A DNA stretch of 64,000 nt from Cichorium intybus (Eukaryota > Streptophyta > Magnoliopsida > Asterales > Asteraceae). Position numbers and translations under genes: made by a program. Every line of letters begins with the position of its first letter. Position 1 is the stretch's first letter. Below the pieces are notes generated by a model. The model did not search any database, was not told the origin of the DNA, and was given only the letters and a program-made list of their open reading frames with translations. Positions 1 to 12,440 of this stretch are shown here, piece after piece. The stretch covers positions 248,001 to 312,000 of the forward strand of contig JAKNSD010000063.1 in the NCBI GenBank assembly GCA_023525715.1, written 5' to 3'.

Positions 1-154
1 TGGCTGGGGTGCCTGGGGTGGCTCTGTCGGTGCCCTCACAAACTGTCCCAGGCGCTGCTGCTCAATCAGCCCCATCTTCTCCGGAGCTCGTGCCGTAGTG
101 CGAGATGGAGGTAAAGCGGTCAAGGTGGCAACAGTCCTGGCAGTGAGGATCCGG
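1..154 (-). pseudogene. Athila-like ORF1, downstream fragment
   Basis: Read on the minus strand, this GC-rich flank is an open stretch that continues in frame from the ORF1-like remnant at 20400-19693 once the 19.5-kb element E1 and one copy of its TCCGG duplication are removed. It therefore looks like the far side of the gene that E1 split. The stretch is rich in Pro, Arg and Gln. The gene runs off the left edge. The function of Athila ORF1 proteins is unknown. Confidence 0.6.
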
Positions 155-2380
155 TGTGACATCCGCCTAAAATGGATTCGGGTCAACCCAACCCAATTGG
201 GAAATTTAATAAACCCTACTCAAGATTTACTTGACGTTAATAGGATCAAAACCTATACAATACGATATAAATTGACGTTAATAGCAAAATAGCATAGTAT
301 AACGTTATAACTATAATCAAATTAAATTATGATACCATATTAAAATCAAATCAAAGTATGATACTCTAATTAAATTAAAAGAGTCAAACTTGAATACTAT
401 AATTAAACTTCAAATCAAAGTAGATTGTTATAATCAAATAATAACCTATTTTTTTATAAAACTCTATTTTTATAAACACTACATTAAATTTTATAAAACT
501 CTTAAGATGCTTGTGTTAGTGGGGAATTATGAAGACCACCAAAAGTAAAAGGTTATTCTCATTGTCTCCCACTCACACCTTCCATCATCTTTCCTTTCAT
601 TTTTCTCCCAACACATTATTCTCATCACCACTCAAACCATATCTATTCTTCCTCTCACTCTCAATCTCGAAATTCCTCCTAGAAATCTTCATTTTTCAGC
701 CAAGAACACTTCAATATACTCAAATCTCCATCCCTCTTGAAGCATTCATCAAGGTATGTTGTTAAAAGTTCCAAATTCATACATGAAACAAATTAAATCC
801 ACCAAAATATCTAAAACTCATTTTATGCATAAACCTGATTTTTCTCAGACTCTCATAAATAAAATAAGAAGTTCTGGAAATGTTTAGAAAATAACTTATT
901 TTTATTGAATTACTATAATTATTGCACTTAAATAAGGAAATAATTCACATAAAATACTTTTTAAGTCAATAAATTCTGGGAATATTTTGGAACAACCCAT
1001 ATATTGAGTAAAGTGGATGTATAAAGTTTCATGCATTTATATTACTGTTTGATGCTTATTTTGTATTTTATTTTGTTGTAGATAAATAAATTGCAAAATA
1101 TAGTTATGTATGTTAAAAACTAGATTTTATATTTTTCGCACCTTATTCACATATTAAAGACTCCATGACTAAATTTACAGATTTTTGTAAGAATGTTTTC
1201 TTATTTTTCCTGATTTAATGTTTATTTAATGGTTTAAATTGATAATAAATAGCTACACATGTCCAAAAATTATAACACCTTATCATAATATCATATATAC
1301 CATGGTAATCATAAATAAAAAGTCTAATTAATTTCTCTTAATATTTTCCTAATATTTATGATTTTATTGATTAGTTAATAATGAAAAACATAAGAAATAC
1401 TTCCCTTAGTCCAAAATATCCAATATATTTACAGTAGGCTCAATATAATGTTAGAAAACTATGGTTAATTTTCCAGAATTTTTAGGGATCATTTATTATT
1501 TTTCCCGAATTTTGTTGTTGTTTAATCATTAAAATACTAAATAAATACTAAAGCAGTTAAGAAAAATATGAAAATTTTACAGTAATTACTATTTTATGAA
1601 ATAATTATTTTCGGATAATTTTAGAATGTTTCATTACTGTTTAGTATTTAAAACCATTTTCCTAAATATCTAAGCATGTAAAAAAGCATTTTAATGATTA
1701 TTTCATATAAATAATTGTTTATAATATATAAAATCTGTAAATACTTATAATTTGACTAGTTATTATTTTAATAAGAAATTATTAAAATATTTCCTAAAGT
1801 GAAAATATAAATTAATTAAGCAAAGTAATTAATTCAATTTAAAATTCATTTAACATATAAATACATTAATATTCAAAACAAAATTTGGATAATTGTTAAT
1901 TCATCTAATATAAGAATATGTGTCTAATTATTTTTATTAATACTCCATTCCCGTTTAGTAGTTCCTAAACCAAAACTATTAATTATAATAGGTTCCACGT
2001 CGTTTTGACCCGAGCCGTCTATCGTACAACACGCGTATTCCGTTTGGACTAATGTGAGTAATCTACCCCATATTTTATAATTTTAAATACTTTTGGGGTG
2101 TATCATGTGGTTTTAATATGTTCCAACTTCATTTTATTATTTTTTCATCATTGAGACATTGTTGAGACATTTATATGTGAATCATTATTTGTATAATTGT
2201 TGTTTGTTTACGCTACATGTACTTGTAGTGCATTACCATTTTTAGTCTAATCTCCATGACTATGCCCATATTCTTGAGGTACGTTATGGACAATAATAGC
2301 GCTATTGGGTTGACCACCCCGCCTTGGGACGCTAAGGTGATTGATTGCACGTGGTTGAGTGTGTATGATGATTAGATGCT

Positions 2381-2417
<37 letters not shown>

Positions 2418-2848
2418 TTATATGTATATATAGGGTGAGGACTTATTGTTGTTATCATTTGTTAATCAATTTTTGATTTATAAATTGTTATCTCAATAAC
2501 ACTTGTTTGCCAACTTCAAAAGAAAACAAATTTCAAATTATTCAAACTCACAATTTTCTTTAATAAAACTAGATTACTCACCAACTCTCGTAGTTGACCT
2601 GTTTTTACCCATGATGCAGATTTGAAGAATGAAGTTGATGAAAAGTAGGGTGTACCTTAGAAACCCACAATACTATTTAAATTTCATGTAATAAATGTTG
2701 TTGTATTTGGATTTGTATTTGTATGTTGTGGATTTTGTTTGCATACTTAGTACTTAATTGAATCTAATCATATTATAACATAGTTGTCATGAGACTTTGA
2801 ACAATATATCACGCCTTGATCGATTCCGCCAAGGATCGGGGTGTGACA
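155..2848 (+). repeat. E1 5' LTR
   Basis: Direct repeat of 17015-19692 with TG...CA ends. Very AT-rich. It contains an expanded (TA)n run at about 2385-2415 that is only about 11 bp in the 3' copy (19247-19257). TATA-like sequences at 451-477 precede a possible transcription start. The 78-codon ORF at 529-765 is present in both LTRs with substitutions, resembles nothing known, and is probably fortuitous. Confidence 0.95.
451..477 (+). promoter_or_regulatory. candidate TATA region of E1 LTR promoter
   Basis: Two TTTTTATAAA-like motifs lie about 15 bp apart and the block is conserved in the 3' LTR. The position, roughly 300 bp into the LTR, suits a U3 promoter. The surrounding DNA is so AT-rich that this is only a candidate. 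Confidence 0.3.
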
Positions 2849-2851
2849 GAT

Positions 2852-2863
2852 TGGTATCAGAGC
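2852..2863 (+). other. E1 primer-binding site (initiator Met tRNA)
   Basis: TGGTATCAGAGC lies 3 nt inside the 5' LTR. It is the complement of the 3' end of plant initiator tRNA-Met, the usual primer for plant Gypsy and Copia elements. It marks the LTR boundary and the strand. Confidence 0.95.
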
Positions 2864-2909
2864 CCTTGACTATAGGGAATTTGGTTAATTGCCTTGACCT
2901 AGTCTATAG

Positions 2910-5451
2910 TGTAACGCCAAGATACTTTATTATATAATTATAATAAAAGGGTAAATTGGTCATTTTACCTTGTAAGGGTAAAATGGTCTTTTGGACAGAA
3001 AAGTATTTGGGTTGAAATAATATTTTGAGTTTTGGACTTAAAATGTTATAAAAACTGATTTTTGGTCGTTTTACCGAAAAAGGGTATTTTGGTCATTTGA
3101 CCAAGTCAACGACCAATTATGTAAAAATATTGTTGGTTGTGGCCAAAATGTAAGAAATGGAAGTTTTATTGTAATAAAACTTGATTTTGTGGACAAAGTT
3201 CAAGAAATGGAACTTTAGGACCAAAAATGCAAAATTTTGTGGTATAAATAAGAGAGTTGACTCTCTTGTTGACTGGCCATGGTTGTGCAGCTACGGGAAG
3301 GATTTTTGAGAGCAAAAATCCAGGAAATTCATGAAGATGAAGCAAGAAATCGGAGTTATAGCTTGGAATTGGAAGATTCAAGCATATGAGGTTAGTAAAT
3401 TGACTTTTTAAGTCAAATCTTTAAATGTGTTCTTGGTGGATTCATGTGGGATGAACTGAAATTTGTAATTTCAGTTTATTCCATGATGTTCATATGATTT
3501 CTAAGCTTGATACATGTTCATGTGATAAGAGCATGCAAGTGAAACAAAAGAATTTGATGAATTAGTGGATTTTGGGGTTTTTGGCTCAAGAACCCTAATT
3601 TCTGCATTTTGATTGATTGAGGTTGTTTCTTTGGATTAAAACCTTGTATTATAAGAGGGTTTTAGTCAGGAAACAAACCCCAAATGATTAAGAACAAGTA
3701 TAAAGACTTAATAGATGAAAACAGGTGCTGTTGCATGAAAAATCGGACATTTCTGGGCATTTCTGGACACTGCCCAGTTATGCACGAGTCGTGTGTTTTT
3801 AAGTCTACATGTTGCACGAGTCGTGCGTTTCTGGAAATCAAAGTACAATGCCTAAAAAGGGTTGCACGAGTCGTGTTCCCCAAAGCATATATGAGCACGA
3901 GTCGTGCATGCTTGGCAGGGGATCCAAAAACGCTAATTTTTGCTAGGCTTGTCCGATTTACCTCAAACTTGAACCATAAGTCCATGATGGTTAGGAAAGG
4001 CCTAGAAAAATATTAAATTGAGTTTTTGACCTCTCGGGTGCACTGTAGACCGATCCGAATGCCTCGGTGAATAGTAAAAATTCATATAAAGTTAGTAAAC
4101 GGAAAGTTTATTAACTAGGCATTGTTTGTAATGATATTGTATTGAACTCTAGTGTATTAGAGTCAGTTGGAATGATTATTAACCTATTATCATTTGAAAT
4201 ATAAATGGATAAATAGGTATGGGACAAAATAGTTGTGGTGCATGTAAAGGCAAGAAACAACCGGAAATTGAAACGCAGTTAGCATTCAGGTGAGTAATCT
4301 CACTGATATCATATGCGATATATGATGATTGTATTGTTACAGGTTGAAACGGCTTTGAGGGACGAAAATGACAAGTGTAAAAATATATGTAAAAGACAAT
4401 ACCAGATAAGCCGTGAGTCATTGCGATGACAAGAACGGAGCTGTGAGTCAATACATATATATATACACTAAAATGACAATACCGGAACCAGCCGTGAGTC
4501 AATAAAATGAAATGACAATACCGGAACCAGCCGTGAGTCAATAAAATGAAATGACAATACCGGAACCAGCCGTGAGTCAATAAAACTTATATAGACAAGA
4601 CCGGAACCAGCCGTGAGTCTAGGCAACAGCGGGATTTTCCTGTGAGCCACATACTTTGGGCAACAGCGGGCTAACCCGTGAGCCATATCTAACCGGTGCG
4701 GCCTTGTTGGCTATGTCTCTGATGCGGCCTTGTTGGCTATGACTCCGGTGCGGCCTTCGGGCTATGTCTCCGATGCGGCCTTCGGGCTATGATATTTGGT
4801 ACAGCCTTTTTGGCTATGATTTTGTTTACAGGTACACGGTACAGCCTGTTTGGCTATGAATTGTATATTGATAATGTTTTGATGCAGCTTATATAGCTAT
4901 GATACGGTGTACGGCTTAAATAGCCATGATATACGGTACAGTCCGATGCGACTGAGAGAGATGGGACAGAAATAGTTGTATATGGTTATCTGTGTAAATG
5001 ACTGACGTGGTTTGATAATTGCAGGTTATCATGTTATAGTCTGTAAGACTATAATTTAGGATGTGAAATCCTAAGAGATACTTGGCCAGCCAGTAAGGCT
5101 AGGAGTTTGGATTCGATATCCAGACAAATACATGATTGTATTTTATACGTGCTATTTGTAGGAATGAGTACTCACTGAGCTTTGTAGCTCATACCGTTTG
5201 TTACTGTCCCTGCAGGTTAGCATGATACTGGTAGGGGACAAGATAGAGTCCGTGACTCGTGAAGTAGGACTCGTAGATGCTGTTAGTAGCAGCCCGGCTT
5301 TAAAGGAGACTACGGTATTTTATACTCTCCTTGATACACTTGTACCCGTTTTGTTAAAATATACCCCTTATTATGGTTTTATGTATTGAAACCTGTGTTT
5401 TAAATGAAAAATTTTTCAGGGGTGTTTTTGTTTTAAAAGCCGGGTGTTACA
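2910..5451 (+). repeat. E2 5' LTR
   Basis: Direct repeat of 9127-11668. Three internal signals stand out. Four copies of near-palindromic GCACGAGTCGTG lie at 3782, 3814, 3864 and 3895. A tandem array of about 35-bp units containing GGAACCAGCCGTGAGTC lies at about 4400-4620. A degenerate array of about 25-30-bp units built on GCGGCCTT..GGCTATG lies at about 4690-4950. ORFs of 60-133 codons inside it are products of these repeats and occur in both LTRs. Confidence 0.95.
4400..4950 (+). repeat. tandem arrays inside E2 LTR (5' copy)
   Basis: Units with the core CCGGAACCAGCCGTGAGTC (three to four good copies, 4480-4620) run into a second array with the core GCGGCCTTGTTGGCTATG (about eight to ten decaying copies). 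The same arrays recur at about 10617-11167 in the 3' LTR. They probably lie in U3 or R, but no function can be read from sequence. Confidence 0.85.
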
Positions 5452-5454
5452 AGT

Positions 5455-5466
5455 TGGTATCAAAGC
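5455..5466 (+). other. E2 primer-binding site
   Basis: TGGTATCAAAGC, one mismatch from the initiator tRNA-Met complement TGGTATCAGAGC, lies 3 nt after the 5' LTR. The mismatch may be later decay or a family variant. Confidence 0.85.
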
Positions 5467-8400
5467 CGAGGTTTAAGTGAACTAGGTGTCTATAGAGTAG
5501 ATTCCTGGACTTAAACCCTGAAACAGTAGACATGATGAACTGTTAGGTGTATATAGTTGTTAGTATACATATATAACCTAACTATTGCTGACTTCTAACG
5601 TATAAGAAGTATGAGCAGCGGGTATTACTGGGAGGAATTTAGGGCGCGAAGCTCTAGGAAATGAAACAACCCTTTGTCAAAGCTCCGTTATACGTGGAGA
5701 AAAAGGGGACAGATAGCAGAAAATCCACATGACGAGCAATGTTAGCTGATGTGGTAAGATAAAGAAATCGGTTGCTCACCTTAGTTGATATCAAGGTGAA
5801 AGAACAGTAGTTGAGACTACAAGAAAAGCAGAAAATAAAAGTGGACTTCTCAGAAGAAGTTGTCACAAATTGGGTCCAACCTTATAGGGAAAGGACCAAA
5901 AACAGAGCCACTATGTATAGTGATCAGTGCAGGAAAGGCACTAAGGAAAATTGTAGAGTTGAGACTCTACCGTTGACATGCTGAAATTGCAGATGATAGG
6001 AGCAGATTGCTCGAGCTTGTTGTATGGGACGGAAGTGGTTCCAGCGTGGGACTATAGATCACTTCTTTATGAAATACTCACATGCTAAATGTGGAGTAGC
6101 GGGTGATGAACCCAGGAAAGAAAGAAGGAACGAAGGGTCGAAAAGGACCCATGGTACCATGAGCATCCCAGTAGACTGCGGACGAAGCTCGTGAGGAGGT
6201 TTTGAATATAACTCGTGTATGTTATATTTGATCCATGAAGTTATGCTTTGGATCGATGACTTGATGTCTTGTTTGAATTTTTCATCAACGATTTTGGATG
6301 AAATATTTGAAATAGCTATTTTAGATAGCAAGTATGTTCAAGATATTGAACACCTGGAAAGTAGTATGCCTAGGATTTACGGGACCTTTTTCCCTATGAA
6401 TCTGAAGCCGATGACTACCAGTAAATCTGAAGCAATTGTGCTTATGAATTGGTGAGCAATGAATTATGCTAACATGATTTGTAGAAATATGAACATGACG
6501 GTTCAGAAAGCAGAAATGAGCGGATGAAAATCCATGGTAAATGACCGTTGTTGAGAATACCGGTTAGCTTCTTTGCTTAAACTCAAAAAGAGTTAGTAAA
6601 AGAATGATGTTGTAGTTGGCATACGTAGTATGGGCCAAGCTTAATAAAGTGGTGATAGTAGTGTACTACTTTAAATAAATTTGCGGGTGGCTCTTTTGAA
6701 AAGAACTTCCAAGATTTCTGCCAGATTGGCAAGAAGAGCTTATGATTAAGCTGGTATTGGGAGCCGTTTCTGTTATCTAGGCTCTGTATTAATTGGCCTC
6801 TGCAGAGATGGCAGAGTGGTAAAATAATTGGAAGAAATTGTTTTAAAATTGGGATCTCATGTGACTGTAGTGTCATCAGATGGAACCCTATCTGCTTGAA
6901 AAGAAGAAAGATAAGTTAATGTGTATGTCCATTGACTACTGAGAATGTGATATTCTCGAAACCAGATTAAATATGAGGTACATTGTACCAGATACTGGAG
7001 TTACTTCACTGAGTTCAGTGATATGTAAATTCTCCAAGTATGAAAATTTGATTAAAAGAAGTTTCAACTCCTTGGGCATGATAATACTGCCAAAGATGAT
7101 GAAATAAATCCAGTGGGATAGATGATGTGGTAAAACTGGAACCGCCTGAGGAATCCGACTGACATTGTAGTTCCTTGGATTTGGCGGGTTACTATAGGAG
7201 AGTTGTAGAAAACTGCTCCTTGATTACTGGTTAGCTGACTAAAGTTGACCAAGAAAAGTGTAAAGTCTGAGTGGTAGAAAGACCACAGATATGTTGTAAA
7301 GGTTTGGAATGAACCTTGTGTGAACCTCTAACATTAGCAATGATGCTAAATGGAGAAGATGGATTGGATCATTGAAATGTATCCAACGTTGACTGTGGAT
7401 GCATGACATTGCGGTAGCAATTATGAACGTGGCATTTAAGCTTTGGAAACACTACTTGTAGGGTGTAAAGCTTATTGCGATAAGATCATAAAAGTTGAAA
7501 TACTTAATTGATCAAAAGAAATTGAAGATGAGATAGTAAAGATAGATGGGTTACTTAGAGATTTCGGGTATGAAATCTTGTACCATCTCAGATAGGCGTA
7601 TGTGGTTACAGATGCCTTGGATTAGAAAGAGTAACCTTTGTAGGTTACATCCACGTATATGAATGTGGCAAATTGATTACCTGAGCTGATTCGGGTAGCA
7701 CAGAAAGATGTGTGCAAGTCTGAAATTGTGAAAAGTAAATGAATGATTAGCTATTGAAAGAAGCTAGTTAGAAATTCACAGAGTTTGAAAAACCTTGGTG
7801 ATTGTGTATGTGAGTTCCAAAGCCAAGTGAAATATAAAAATCATCTTGAAAAGATGTATTTTGTATCAGATATGCAGCATACCCGGGGCAATACCAAACT
7901 GTATAGGTCGATAAAACCTATGTGTTGGTGGCCGGGGCTGAAGAAAGACATTGAAAGACATGTGAAAAATGTTTGACTTGTGTGTAACTACAGTCAAATC
8001 ATTAGAAGTATGTGGACAGTCGGTCCCAAAAATGAAATGGGACGAAAAATATCATAGACTTTGTAGTAAAGTCTTTGCAAGTACCGCATGGGTATGACAC
8101 CCTATGGGTGAATGCAGTTTGATTGATGAAATCAGTGTAGAATTATACTGACTAAGAAGAAGTTAAGAGTGGAAAAGTAGTGAAAAACTACATAGAAAAA
8201 GAAAATTGTCGACGTGAGTTATCGGCGCGAATTGTATCGGACAGAGATAACAGAATTATTCTTTGAATTTGGCATAAAATTTCAAGAAATTTTAACTCAA
8301 AAGTACTAGTACGTACTGTGTGCGAATCCCAGATGGAATGATGAGATGAGATAATGATGCAGACCTTAGGAGTTATGCCTGAAATCTTCATAACAGACCC

Positions 8401-9088
8401 TAGCGGAAGACTAGATGACCGTCTATCCTTGGTAGAAGTCGTAGATTAGTATAGGTATTATATTAGTGTTTTATTGACTCGTAGGAAGTATTGTTTAGAT
8501 TACCGTATTGCACGCCGATTTGCTAGACAGAAGTTGGGGTGAAGCCGTTGACTAACCTGAGATTGTATCTCAAGCAGAAGAAAAGATTTGGCAAGGTCGA
8601 GAAAGCTTGGAAATAGACCAAGATCGACAAGAGTAGTATACGGATTGTCGAGTAAAACCTTTGAAACCCCAAGTAAGGGAAGAAAGTGGAACTCCAAGTG
8701 ACTCCGGAAAGACTAGAAATCGATGTGGGACAAAAAGGAAAGATGAGTCCTTGTTGATTGGACCTTTCTGTATGTCCCAAAAGCAAGAATTGCAGTGTAT
8801 TGATTGAATATCCTTGATGAATTTCAAGATGATTGTAAATGTTTTCTATGGGTCTCAGGGTTCTGAGAACATAGATTGGTAAATGTTAACGAATCCCTCA
8901 TGTGAAATGAGGAAGATAAGTGATTATGGTACCCGGGATAACCAGATGAGTGATATGCGAGTGGTGATATAACCACGAGATATGAAGATTGGTATGGTTA
9001 AAGAGCTGTAGCAAAAACCATGAAGTTTTCCATATGATATGAGAAACCGGAATTGTAACGAGAAAGAATTACCCTCGTTTGTTTGTAT
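5467..9088 (+). pseudogene. E2 degenerate Gypsy pol
   Basis: No frame stays open for long, but Gypsy pol blocks appear in order. Around 6290-6455 is a protease C-terminal remnant resembling the family motif before GMDWL (here ending VLMNW). Around 6900-6945 is a piece resembling the RT segment MCIDY. Around 7030-7210 is the segment after the RT active site (FSKYE, then FLGF.G..Y). Around 7600-7640 is the RNase H end. At 7785-7975 is the integrase zinc region with WWPGLKKDIERHV. Near 8220-8250 is a core motif VSDRD. Gag is essentially missing. Stops and frameshifts affect every domain, so nothing functional is made. Confidence 0.85.
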
Positions 9089-9106
9089 GATTTCGGGGAC
9101 GAAATC
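9089..9106 (+). other. pre-PPT hairpin, E2
   Basis: GATTTCG (9089-9095) pairs perfectly with CGAAATC (9100-9106) around the loop GGGA, 20 nt before the 3' LTR. Equivalent hairpins with different outer pairs occur in E1 and E5. Confidence 0.7.
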
Positions 9107-9110
9107 TTTT

Positions 9111-9126
9111 GAAGGAGGGGAGAATT
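9111..9126 (+). other. E2 polypurine tract
   Basis: GAAGGAGGGGAGAATT, all purines except the last two bases, directly abuts the 3' LTR. This is the expected site of plus-strand DNA priming. Confidence 0.85.
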
Positions 9127-11668
9127 TGTAACGCCAAGATACTTTATTATATAATTATAATAAAAGGGTAAATTGGTCATTTTACCTTGTAAGGGTAAAA
9201 TGGTCTTTTGGACAGAAAAGTATTTGGGTTGAAATAATATTTTGAGTTTTGGACTTAAAATGTTATAAAAACTGATTTTTGGTCGTTTTACCGAAAAAGG
9301 GTATTTTGGTCATTTGACCAAGTCAACGACCAATTATGTAAAAATATTGTTGGTTGTGGCCAAAATGTAAGAAATGGAAGTTTTATTGTAATAAAACTTG
9401 ATTTTGTGGACAAAGTTCAAGAAATGGAACTTTAGGACCAAAAATGCAAAATTTTGTGGTATAAATAAGAGAGTTGACTCTCTTGTTGACTGGCCATGGT
9501 TGTGCAGCTACGGGAAGGATTTTTGATAGCAAAAATCCAGGAAATTCATGAAGATGAAGCAAGAAATCGGAGTTATAGCTTGGAATTGGAAGATTCAAGC
9601 ATATGAGGTTAGTAAATTGACTTTTTAAGTCAAATCTTTAAATGTGTTCTTGGTGGATTCATGTGGGATGAACTGAAATTTGTAATTTCAGTTTATTCCA
9701 TGATGGTCATATGATTTCTGAGCTTGATACATGTTCATGTGATAAGAGCATGCAAGTGAAACAAAAGAATTTGATGAATTAGTGGATTTTGGGGTTTTTG
9801 GCTCAAGAACCCTAATTTCTGCATTTTGATTGATTGAGGTTGTTTCTTTGGATTAAAACCTTGTATTATAAGAGGGTTTTAGTCAGGAAACAAACCCCAA
9901 ATGATTAAGAACAAGTATAAAGACTTAATAGATGAAAACAGGTGCTGTTGCATGAAAAATCGGACATTTCTGGGCATTTCTGGACACTGCCCAGTTATGC
10001 ACGAGTCGTGTGTTTTTAAGTCTACATGTTGCACGAGTCGTGCGTTTCTGGAAATCAAAGTACAATGCCTAAAAAGGGTTGCACGAGTCGTGTTCCCCAA
10101 AGCATATATGAGCACGAGTCGTGCATGCTTGGCAGGGGATCCAAAAACGCTAATTTTTGCTAGGCTTGTCCGATTTACCTCAAACTTGAACCATAAGTCC
10201 ATGATGGTTAGGAAAGGCCTAGAAAAATATTAAATTGAGTTTTCGACCTCTCGGGTGCACTGTAGACCGATCCGAATGCCTCGGTGAATAGTAAAAATTC
10301 ATATAAAGTTAGTAAACGGAAAGTTTATTAACTAGGCATTGTTTGTAATGATATTGTATTGAACTCTAGTGTATTAGAGTCAGTTGGAATGATTATTAAC
10401 CTATTATCATTTGAAATATAAATGGATAAATAGGTATGGGACAAAATAGTTGTGGTGCATGTAAAGGCAAGAAACAACCGGAAATTGAAACGCAGTTAGC
10501 ATTCAGGTGAGTAATCTCACTGATATCATATGCGATATATGATGATTGTATTGTTACAGGTTGAAACGGCTTTGAGGGACGAAAATGACAAGTGTAAAAA
10601 TATATGTAAAAGACAATACCAGATAAGCCGTGAGTCATTGCGATGACAAGAACGGAGCTGTGAGTCAATACATATATATATACACTAAAATGACAATACC
10701 GGAACCAGCCGTGAGTCAATAAAATGAAATGACAATACCGGAACCAGCCGTGAGTCAGTAAAATGAAATGACAATACCGGAACCAGCCGTGAGTCAATAA
10801 AACTTATATAGACAAGACCGGAACCAGCCGTGAGTCTAGGCAACAGCGGGATTTTCCTGTGAGCCACATACTTTGGGCAACAGCGGGCTAACCCGTGAGC
10901 CATATCTAACCGGTGCGGCCTTGTTGGCTATGTCTCTGATGCGGCCTTGTTGGCTATGACTCCGGTGCGGCCTTCGGGCTATGTCTCCGATGCGGCCTTC
11001 GGGCTATGATATTTGGTACAGCCTTTTTGGCTATGATTTTGTTTACAGGTACACGGTACAGCCTGTTTGGCTATGAATTGTATATTGATAATGTTTTGAT
11101 GCAGCTTATATAGCTATGATACGGTGTACGGCTTAAATAGCCATGATATACGGTACAGTCCGATGCGACTGAGAGAGATGGGACAGAAATAGTTGTATAT
11201 GGTTATCTGTGTAAATGACTGACGTGGTTTGATAATTGCAGGTTATCATGTTATAGTCTGTAAGACTATAATTTAGGATGTGAAATCCTAAGAGATACTT
11301 GGCCAGCCAGTAAGGCTAGGAGTTTGGATTCGATATCCAGACAAATACATGATTGTATTTTATACGTGCTATTTGTAGGAATGAGTACTCACTGAGCTTT
11401 GTAGCTCATACCGTTTGTTACTGTCCCTGCAGGTTAGCATGATACTGGTAGGGGACAAGATAGAGTCCGTGACTCGTGAAGTAGGACTCGTAGATGCTGT
11501 TAGTAGCAGCCCGGCTTTAAAGGAGACTACGGTATTTTATACTCTCCTTGATACACTTGTACCCGTTTTGTTAAAATATACCCCTTATTATGGTTTTATG
11601 TATTGAAACCTGTGTTTTAAATGAAAAATTTTTCAGGGGTGTTTTTGTTTTAAAAGCCGGGTGTTACA
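9127..11668 (+). repeat. E2 3' LTR
   Basis: Same length as the 5' LTR (2542 bp). It was aligned by eye with about five substitutions (for example near 9531, 9705, 9720, 10244 and 10758). It ends GTGTTACA, followed by the TATAG duplication. Confidence 0.95.
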
Positions 11669-11673
11669 TATAG

Positions 11674-12440
11674 CCTCTAGGGTCCTCTCGTATGCTAGTT
11701 TATAAAATGCACACACAACTGCATGCAACTCGCACTTAGAAAATCCTAGGAATACCTTTGTGTGCTAATTGCTCCCTCATGTGCTTACGTATTATTCCCG
11801 ACACTTATATGTGTGCATACACTTGTTAATTTTCTCCTCTTTCTCTTAAAATCACACACATACTCAAATGGTTTCAAAATAAAAATTTATATACAGATAT
11901 ATTCCTTAGAGCTCATAGGAAATTAAAAGTCATCTACTCTGGTTGGGTAGGATCAAAGTAATGGACGCGTAGTAACTGGAAGGGGGAGGTGCCGGTAGCC
12001 TGAAAGTCCTGACTAGGTAAGCATTCGTATACATCCCAATCAACCGAGGGACCAGTTTGCTTACCTGGGGACCAAAGGCGAGAGTTCCCAAACCTATAGG
12101 CCAAAGCGCGTCATTCACATTACTTTTGAGCCATCAAAATACCCGACCTTATCAAACGTATCCGAAAGGATACACTCCAAAATGGCCAACTCATTGGACT
12201 ATTAAGTTCCCTAATGGGCCTTGAAGTGGGAAAAACATGTGAAAACTTAGTATTGTGGGGGCCCACGCAATTGCTACATGCTTCACATTTAGTACCCATG
12301 GAAAGCCCAAAAGGTGCCCAACACTCCTAACCATGGCCCAACAAGTGTTTTACAATCATTTTACCCAACAATGTCTACAAACTTAATTTCCATAATCAAT
12401 TTACAAATAACTCACAAGTCCATATGCGTGTTTCTCATAG
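11674..12440 (+). other. E1 untranslated leader
   Basis: After removal of E2 this stretch joins the primer site region at 2849-2909 and forms the leader between E1's primer site and Gag start. No significant ORF or known motif is seen. Long leaders are usual in chromoviruses and carry the packaging signal, which cannot be located by eye. Confidence 0.8.

Larger units (their letters stand above)
2910..11668 (+). mobile_element. E2: Ty3/Gypsy element with decayed pol, nested in E1
   Basis: Two 2542-bp LTRs (2910-5451 and 9127-11668) start TGTAACGCC and end GTGTTACA. They are flanked by perfect TATAG duplications (2905-2909 and 11669-11673) that restore the E1 leader. The internal region is only 3675 bp and its protease, RT and integrase are recognisable but full of stops and deletions. 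By eye the LTRs differ at about five positions in 2542 (about 99.8% identity), so the insertion is recent even though the coding region is dead. It is younger than host element E1, as nesting requires. Confidence 0.95.

Noticed and set aside
529..765. 78-codon ORF in the E1 LTR, also at 17389-17625
   Set aside because: Present in both LTRs only because LTRs are duplicates. Composition is Ser/Phe/Leu-rich and it matches no known family, so it is probably chance.
2852..2863. tRNA gene fragment
   Set aside because: Only the 12 bases matching a tRNA 3' end are present, exactly at an LTR boundary. This is a primer site; no cloverleaf follows.
3662..4686. Several 70-133-codon ORFs in the E2 LTR
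   Set aside because: They overlap each other on both strands, are repeated in the 3' LTR, and their repetitive sequence comes from DNA tandem arrays.
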